Position numbers and translations under genes: made by a program
Assembly (NCBI RefSeq): GCF_024349785.1
Contig: NZ_AP018818.1
Location: forward strand, 62,001 to 126,000
Direction of reading: 5' to 3'
Length of the DNA stretch: 64,000 nt
Origin: Sphingomonas bisphenolicum
GTDB taxonomy: Bacteria > Pseudomonadota > Alphaproteobacteria > Sphingomonadales > Sphingomonadaceae
Notes under the pieces: generated by a model
Told to the model about the DNA's origin: nothing
Database searches by the model: none
Seen by the model: the letters and a program-made list of their open reading frames with translations, nothing else
In this document: piece by piece, positions 59,675-64,000 of the stretch
Layout: the number at the start of each line of letters is the position of its first letter
How positions within the stretch are numbered: position 1 is the stretch's first letter

Positions 59675-60439
59675 ATGACCATAGCCCTGTCCCGCCTCAA
59701 TTTCCGCGACATAGGCGGCCTGCCGACCGTGGGGGGTGGGCAGGTCCGCTCCGGCATCCTGTTCCGGTCCGAAGGCCCGGCCAGTTTCTTCGAGGATCAT
59801 CATGCGGAACTGTCGGACCTGGGCTTTCGCTCGGTGGCGGACCTTCGATCGACGATCGAAAGGGACGCGGCGCCGCATGGATGGTGCGGCCCGGACTGCC
59901 GGATGCTCGACCTTGACATGAACACCGACCTGCGCGCGCAGGGGGAGGACATGTGGCTCTCGCTCGGTCGCGAGCCGACCGCCGCGCGCGCCGTCGCGGT
60001 GATGTCACATAATTACGGCCTCATACCGCAGGCCTTTCTGCCGCATCTGTCGCGGATGGTCGATGCGCTGCTGGCGCAGGACACGCCGATGCTGGTCCAT
60101 TGCACTGCCGGTAAGGACAGGACCGGCGTGGTCGTCGCCCTGTTCCTCGACCTGCTCGCCGTGCCGCGTCCCGCGATCATGGAAGATTATCGCAAGTCCG
60201 ACATATTCGGCCAGAATCTGCGCGTGTCGGGGCATCTCAAGCGCGATCTGCAAAAGACCTTCGGCTTCGTGCCGCCCGACGACATGGTGGCCATCCTGAT
60301 CGGCGTGCAGGATGATTTCCTCCTGAGCGCGCTCGATATGGTCGCGACGCGCTGGGGCGGCATCGAGGGCTATTTCGAGGCGGCAGGCATCGACGCGGAA
60401 CGGCGTGCTGCGCTGAAGCAATTGCTTGCCACAGACTAG
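59675..60439 (+). CDS. Tyrosine-phosphatase-superfamily protein (DSP/SIW14-like)
   Basis: 254 residues. The active-site loop HCTAGKDRTG gives the nucleophilic Cys and the Arg; NFRDIGGLPTVGGGQV and GILFRSEGPA at the N terminus are the family's entry motif. It could dephosphorylate proteins or small phosphate esters such as inositol phosphates. A phosphatase in a catabolic operon is unusual; the phosphotransferase at 63353 downstream may be related to it. Its 3' end overlaps the DUF1214 gene by 14 bases. Confidence 0.87.
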   Translation: MTIALSRLNFRDIGGLPTVGGGQVRSGILFRSEGPASFFEDHHAELSDLGFRSVADLRSTIERDAAPHGWCGPDCRMLDLDMNTDLRAQGEDMWLSLGREPTAARAVAVMSHNYGLIPQAFLPHLSRMVDALLAQDTPMLVHCTAGKDRTGVVVALFLDLLAVPRPAIMEDYRKSDIFGQNLRVSGHLKRDLQKTFGFVPPDDMVAILIGVQDDFLLSALDMVATRWGGIEGYFEAAGIDAERRAALKQLLATD

Positions 60440-61739
60440 GCGGGAAATCTGCGCGGGCGTGTCCGCCACCCTGGCCGGGCTTCTGCTGCCGGGCGGGATC
60501 GCCGGGGCGTCCGCCGTCAACCGGAAGAAAATGGTGGAGAATGAGATGAGCGACAACGGCATTTTCGAATGGGAAGAGCTGCTCGACCAGCTTCGCCCGC
60601 TGGGTCAGTTGATGCGCGACCGTATCCCGGAAAGGCTGCGCAGCGATCCGCGCGTCATGCAGGAATCGATGCGGCTGCTGCTGTCGGGCGTGCTGCGGAC
60701 CACTAACGACGCGATCATGCATGATCGCAGTCACCCGATCTTCGTCCCCGAACTCAATATCTGCCAGAATATCTTTCAGCCCAATGCCGACACCATCTAC
60801 AAGGCGGCGCTGATCGAAAAGGGGGGGACCTATCGCATCCGGGGCGATCGCGGTACGACACGAATGATGATCCTGGCCCAGCTCGGCCCGGACACGCTGC
60901 GCACCGGCCAGCATCATCCCGCGCAGGACGCGAATGATTTCAATGATCTGCATATCGGTGCCGATGGGGCCTTCGATGTCATCCTCTCGCCGACCCGTCC
61001 GACCGGCTATGAAGGCGACTGGTGGGAACTGAAACCCGCGACCGAGAAGCTGATGGTCCGGATCGTCGCCTGCGATTGGGGCGTCGAGCGCGAGCCGCGC
61101 TTCGGCATCGTGCGCCTCGACGCCGATCACGCCGCCAAGGGGCGCCCCACGCTGGCGCAACTGGCGCATCGTTTCGGCGAAATTCCCGCCACGGCGACCG
61201 TCTGTGCGCTGGCCTTCCCTGACAAGGTGCAGAAGCTGCGCGACGAAGGGCTGATCAATATGCTGAAGGTTGTCGATTTCTCGCAGATGACCGGTCTTGC
61301 CCGGCAGTCCTATTATGAGGGTGCCTATGAACTGGCGGATGACGAGGCGCTGATTACCGAGGTGCAGATCCCGAAGGAAGTCGACTACTGGTCGCTGATC
61401 CTGACAAACGAACTCTATGAGACGACCGACTGGTATCATAACCAGTCCAGCCTCAACGCGGCGCAGGCCGTGCTCGATGGCGACGGTTATTTTCGCGCCG
61501 TCATTTCCGCGCGCGATCCGGGCGTTCACAACTGGCTCGACACGTCGGGCTATGCCAGCGGCGCGGTGCAGGGGCGCTGGTTCAACACCGACGAGCGGCC
61601 AACCCCGACGATGAAGAAGGTCAAGCTGGACGACGTGCGCAGCCATCTGCCCGCCGACACCGTGCTGGTGACACCGGACGCGCGCGCGCAGGCGATCCGC
61701 GAACGCACTCTGCGCGCGCACACGCGCATCATCTGGTGA
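60426..61739 (+). CDS. DUF1214 domain protein with Tat-type signal
   Basis: 437 residues from a TTG at 60426. The N terminus reads MPQTRREICAGVSATLAGLL then PGGIAGASA: twin Arg, hydrophobic stretch and small residues at the end, as in Tat signals, so the export form starts here although the codon is TTG. An internal ATG near 60532 would drop the signal. The C-terminal third matches DUF1214 (ELYETTDWYHNQSSLNAAQA, DPGVHNWLDTSGY). Function of DUF1214 proteins is not established. Overlaps the phosphatase gene; ends just before the SnoaL-like gene. Confidence 0.8.
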   Translation: MPQTRREICAGVSATLAGLLLPGGIAGASAVNRKKMVENEMSDNGIFEWEELLDQLRPLGQLMRDRIPERLRSDPRVMQESMRLLLSGVLRTTNDAIMHDRSHPIFVPELNICQNIFQPNADTIYKAALIEKGGTYRIRGDRGTTRMMILAQLGPDTLRTGQHHPAQDANDFNDLHIGADGAFDVILSPTRPTGYEGDWWELKPATEKLMVRIVACDWGVEREPRFGIVRLDADHAAKGRPTLAQLAHRFGEIPATATVCALAFPDKVQKLRDEGLINMLKVVDFSQMTGLARQSYYEGAYELADDEALITEVQIPKEVDYWSLILTNELYETTDWYHNQSSLNAAQAVLDGDGYFRAVISARDPGVHNWLDTSGYASGAVQGRWFNTDERPTPTMKKVKLDDVRSHLPADTVLVTPDARAQAIRERTLRAHTRIIW

Positions 61740-61750
61740 CGGAGGAACGA

Positions 61751-62206
61751 ATGAGCGACGAACTGGCCAGGCTGCTCGACTATGAGGCGATCCGCAATGT
61801 GAAGGCGCGCTATTGCCGCTTTCTCGACACCAAGGACTGGGATGGCTTTCTCTCTCTGTTCACGCCGGATGCGGTGCTGGACGTCCAGGAGGATACCGGC
61901 AATCCTCCGATGAGCGGGCACGCCGCCATATTGGAACAGGTGCGCTCCGCGGTCATCGATGCGCGCTCGGCGCATCAGATCCACTCGTCGGAGATCGACC
62001 TGCGCGGCGACGAGGCGGAGATGATCACGGCGATGCAGGACCGGGTCGTCTGGGCGCCGGGCAAATGCCCTATCCCCGGCGGCCAGTCGATCACCGGTTT
62101 CGGCCATTATACCGAACGCTATGTGCGCCGGGACGGGCAGTGGAAAATCGCCGCGCTCAAGCTCACGCGCCTCTATGTCGAAGTGCATCCCGGACCTGTC
62201 GTTTGA
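61751..62206 (+). CDS. SnoaL/NTF2-like small protein
   Basis: 151 residues: YEAIRNVKARYCRFLDTKDWD, LFTPDAVLDVQ and the last strand DGQWKIAALKLTRLYVEV show the NTF2-like fold. GGAGGAACGA precedes ATG 61751; a GTG at 61736 is weaker. Sixth SnoaL-like gene of the window and the one that precedes the fourth LLM gene. Function not assigned. Confidence 0.8.
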   Translation: MSDELARLLDYEAIRNVKARYCRFLDTKDWDGFLSLFTPDAVLDVQEDTGNPPMSGHAAILEQVRSAVIDARSAHQIHSSEIDLRGDEAEMITAMQDRVVWAPGKCPIPGGQSITGFGHYTERYVRRDGQWKIAALKLTRLYVEVHPGPVV

Positions 62207-62266
62207 CAGGTTGCCAATGGTCCTCCCAACGGCAATGCAGTGGCATATATTTGAGAGGATATGGGA

Positions 62267-63349
62267 ATGACGGAAGCGGTGGAACCGGGCGCACAGGCAC
62301 TTTTCGACAAGTTCGGCACCTATATTCTGCCCGGCCGCGTCAACGATCCGCGTCGCGGCATAGACGAAGCGAAGGAGGCGGAGCGCATCGGCCTTGGCTG
62401 CGTGTGGATTTCCGAACGCTATGCGCTGAAGGAACCGGCGGTGCTGGCGGGCGCTGTGGCCGAGGCTACGTCGAAGATCCGCATCACCGGCACCATGTAC
62501 GCGACGATGCGTCATCCGCTCGTCACCGCCAGCGTCGCCGACATGATGCAGGCGATGAGCGGGGAGCGGTTCCGCCTGATGTTCGCGCGGGCGGTGCCGG
62601 CCTATATGAAAATGCTCGGTTCGCCGCCGATCACCATGGAGCGACTGGCCGACCTGATCTCGATCTGCCGACGCCTCTGGGCGGGCGAGAAGGTCGATTA
62701 TGAGGGCGTGCTGGGCAAATTCCCCGCCATCAGCCTGACCGATCGCCATGGCGGTACGCCGCCGCCGATCATCTTTACCGCGATCGGGCCCAAGAGCCTG
62801 GAATTTGCCGGCGAACATTGCGACGGCGTGCTGCTGCATCCCTTCGTGTCCGCACAGGGGGTGAAGAACAGTGCGAAGATCGTGCGCGATGCGGCCGAAA
62901 AGGCCGGGCGCGATCCCATGTCCGTGCGCATCTATCACAATATCATCGTCGCCCCGGACCTGCCCAAGGATGAGGAGGAGGCCGTCGTCGGCGGTCGCGC
63001 CATCACCTATTTCGAACTGCCCGGCTTTGGCGACCTGATCGTTGACATCAATGGCTGGGACAAGAAGGTGCTGGAGGAAATCCGCGCCCATCCCAAGATT
63101 GCAGGCCTCAACGGCAAGCCGGCTGATCAGGCCTATACGCGGCAGGAGCTGGTCGATGTCAGTCGCCTCATTCCGCAGCAATGGCTGGACGAGGGCGCTG
63201 CGGTAGGAACCGCGGCCCAATGCGCCGACCAGTTGATGGCCTTTCTGGACGCCGGCGCCGATGAAATCCTCCTTCATGGCTCGTCGCCCAAGGATATGGG
63301 GCCGCTCACCACCGAACTGAAGCGCGCGCTGGCGGGGAAGGGGCTGTAA
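62267..63349 (+). CDS. LLM-class oxidoreductase, probably F420-dependent
   Basis: 360 residues of the luciferase-like fold: EAERIGLGCVWISERYALKE, TMYATMRHPLVTASVADMMQ and FTAIGPKSLEFAGEHCDGV resemble a group of actinobacterial F420 proteins. GAGAGG with 8-base spacing favours ATG 62267 over 62261. The protein lacks anything that excludes FMN, so the cofactor is inferred from the F420 operon 20 kb away. Three bases before the phosphotransferase gene. Confidence 0.84.
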   Translation: MTEAVEPGAQALFDKFGTYILPGRVNDPRRGIDEAKEAERIGLGCVWISERYALKEPAVLAGAVAEATSKIRITGTMYATMRHPLVTASVADMMQAMSGERFRLMFARAVPAYMKMLGSPPITMERLADLISICRRLWAGEKVDYEGVLGKFPAISLTDRHGGTPPPIIFTAIGPKSLEFAGEHCDGVLLHPFVSAQGVKNSAKIVRDAAEKAGRDPMSVRIYHNIIVAPDLPKDEEEAVVGGRAITYFELPGFGDLIVDINGWDKKVLEEIRAHPKIAGLNGKPADQAYTRQELVDVSRLIPQQWLDEGAAVGTAAQCADQLMAFLDAGADEILLHGSSPKDMGPLTTELKRALAGKGL

Positions 63350-63352
63350 ATC

Positions 63353-64000
63353 ATGGAATTGTTGACCCCCGATCGCATCACCGTCCAGTTGCAGGACTGG
63401 CTGGCGGCCGAAAAGCCCGACTGGCGCGACATCCGCGTTCGTCCGCGCGATGTGACGCTGGGCGCGGGCTTTTCTGCCGACATCTTCTTCGTGGACGTCG
63501 ATTATGTCGATCCGGCTGGTCCCCAGAGCCAGACGCTCGTGGTCCGCCGTCAGCCGATGGATCTGGAAGTGGTGTTCGGCAGCAGTCTCGCGCTGCAAGG
63601 CAAGATGATGGCGGCGCTCGATGCGCGCGGCGATCTGCCCGTCCCGCCATGGATCGGCATGCATCTCGATCCCGATATTCTCGGCCTGCCTTTCCTCGTG
63701 ATGGGCAAGGTGGAAGGGGAATGCGCCAAGCAGAAGCCCAACTATAATGTCGAAGGCTGGCTGGTCGAGATGACCCCGGCGCAGCGGCGGCAAAGCTTCA
63801 CGAACGCCATCAACGCCTTTGCCAGCCTGGCGACGATCGACTGGCGCGATGGCTTTGACTTTCTCGCGCAGCCGGAAAATGGGCGACCGGGTCTGGATCA
63901 ATATGTCGGCGCGCTCGAAGCGTGGCACAAGGCGGCCGGACGGGGTCGCGCGATGCCCATCGTGGATGCAGCCATGGCCTATGTGCGCGCCAACATGCCG
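63353..64000 (+). CDS. Phosphotransferase family protein (APH-like), truncated by window end
   Basis: 216 codons are visible and the frame is open to the end. MELLTPDRITVQLQDWLAAE, LVVRRQPMDLEVVFGSSLAL (kinase Lys/Glu region) and LPFLVMGKVEGECAKQ (hinge) mark an aminoglycoside-phosphotransferase-like protein of the type found with acyl-CoA dehydrogenases and hydroxy-fatty-acid catabolism. The catalytic HGD segment would lie beyond the window. Three bases after the LLM gene stop. Confidence 0.82.
   Translation, partial: MELLTPDRITVQLQDWLAAEKPDWRDIRVRPRDVTLGAGFSADIFFVDVDYVDPAGPQSQTLVVRRQPMDLEVVFGSSLALQGKMMAALDARGDLPVPPWIGMHLDPDILGLPFLVMGKVEGECAKQKPNYNVEGWLVEMTPAQRRQSFTNAINAFASLATIDWRDGFDFLAQPENGRPGLDQYVGALEAWHKAAGRGRAMPIVDAAMAYVRANMP

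Noticed and set aside
61550..63928. 792-codon minus-strand open frame at the right end
   Set aside because: Antisense shadow of the SnoaL, LLM and phosphotransferase genes; no recognisable fold.
1..64000. Insertion sequences, integrases, tRNA genes, CRISPR repeats
   Set aside because: None recognised on either strand; transfer of the island can only be guessed from content.

Overview
The window looks like a chromosomal or megaplasmid catabolic island of a high-GC alphaproteobacterium, most likely a sphingomonad (Sphingobium, Novosphingobium, Sphingopyxis). Reasons: the TonB receptor opens its plug with a sphingomonad-type VVTARRREERLQDV segment, genes are packed with many 1-4 bp start/stop overlaps, and almost everything is degradation machinery (nine short-chain dehydrogenases, two medium-chain oxidoreductases, three Rieske-type proteins, acyl-CoA enzymes). 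This taxonomic call is an inference. No tRNA, rRNA, insertion sequence, integrase or CRISPR array was seen, and no gene-free stretch exceeds 300 bases.

Layout. 1-4675 (minus): a two-subunit Rieske dioxygenase with reductase, dehydrogenase and TetR regulator; the matching small ferredoxin and an old yellow enzyme run divergently (4774-6242). 6273-11431 (minus): SDR, MDR, two SnoaL-like proteins and a membrane PQQ dehydrogenase. 11594-13262 (plus): SnoaL-like protein and an alpha/beta hydrolase. 13278-17479 (minus): acyl-CoA dehydrogenase, two-piece MaoC hydratase, VOC protein, hydrolase, SDR. 17745-21124 (minus): extradiol dioxygenase, hydrolase, FAH-family hydrolase, SDR, with a divergent GntR regulator. 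21971-30902: acyl-CoA ligase and SDR facing a full beta-oxidation operon. 30938-34086 (minus): MDR, SDRs, SnoaL. 34306-41764: MalT-like LuxR regulator, BKACE, alpha-methylacyl-CoA racemase, TonB receptor. 41870-49163: a complete-looking cofactor F420 biosynthesis operon (fbiC, npdG, cofE, cofD, cofC) bracketed by luciferase-like (LLM) oxidoreductases; 49238-50893 a KstD-like flavoprotein. 50990-55771 (minus, with a plus-strand TetR): another LLM enzyme, a pair of complementary half Rieske oxygenases, SnoaL protein, [2Fe-2S] ferredoxin. 55862-64000: sulfotransferase, AraC regulator, SDR, VOC, phosphatase, Tat-signal DUF1214 protein, SnoaL, a fourth LLM enzyme and a truncated phosphotransferase.

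How it may work together (inference): the substrate enters by the TonB receptor, is hydroxylated, dehydrogenated and reduced by Rieske, SDR, OYE and F420-dependent enzymes, activated to a CoA thioester, epimerised at an alpha-methyl centre by the racemase and shortened by beta-oxidation; an aromatic intermediate may be opened by the extradiol dioxygenase. A branched alicyclic, terpenoid or polycyclic substrate would fit, but the sequence does not name it.

Three points stand out: (1) two adjacent Rieske-type genes in which one protein keeps only the Rieske cluster ligands and the other only the mononuclear-iron motif; (2) F420 biosynthesis inside a proteobacterial catabolic island; (3) a repeated lux-box-like dyad, CCTATC-N4-GATAGG, at five promoters of the acyl-CoA part of the island next to a MalT-like LuxR regulator.
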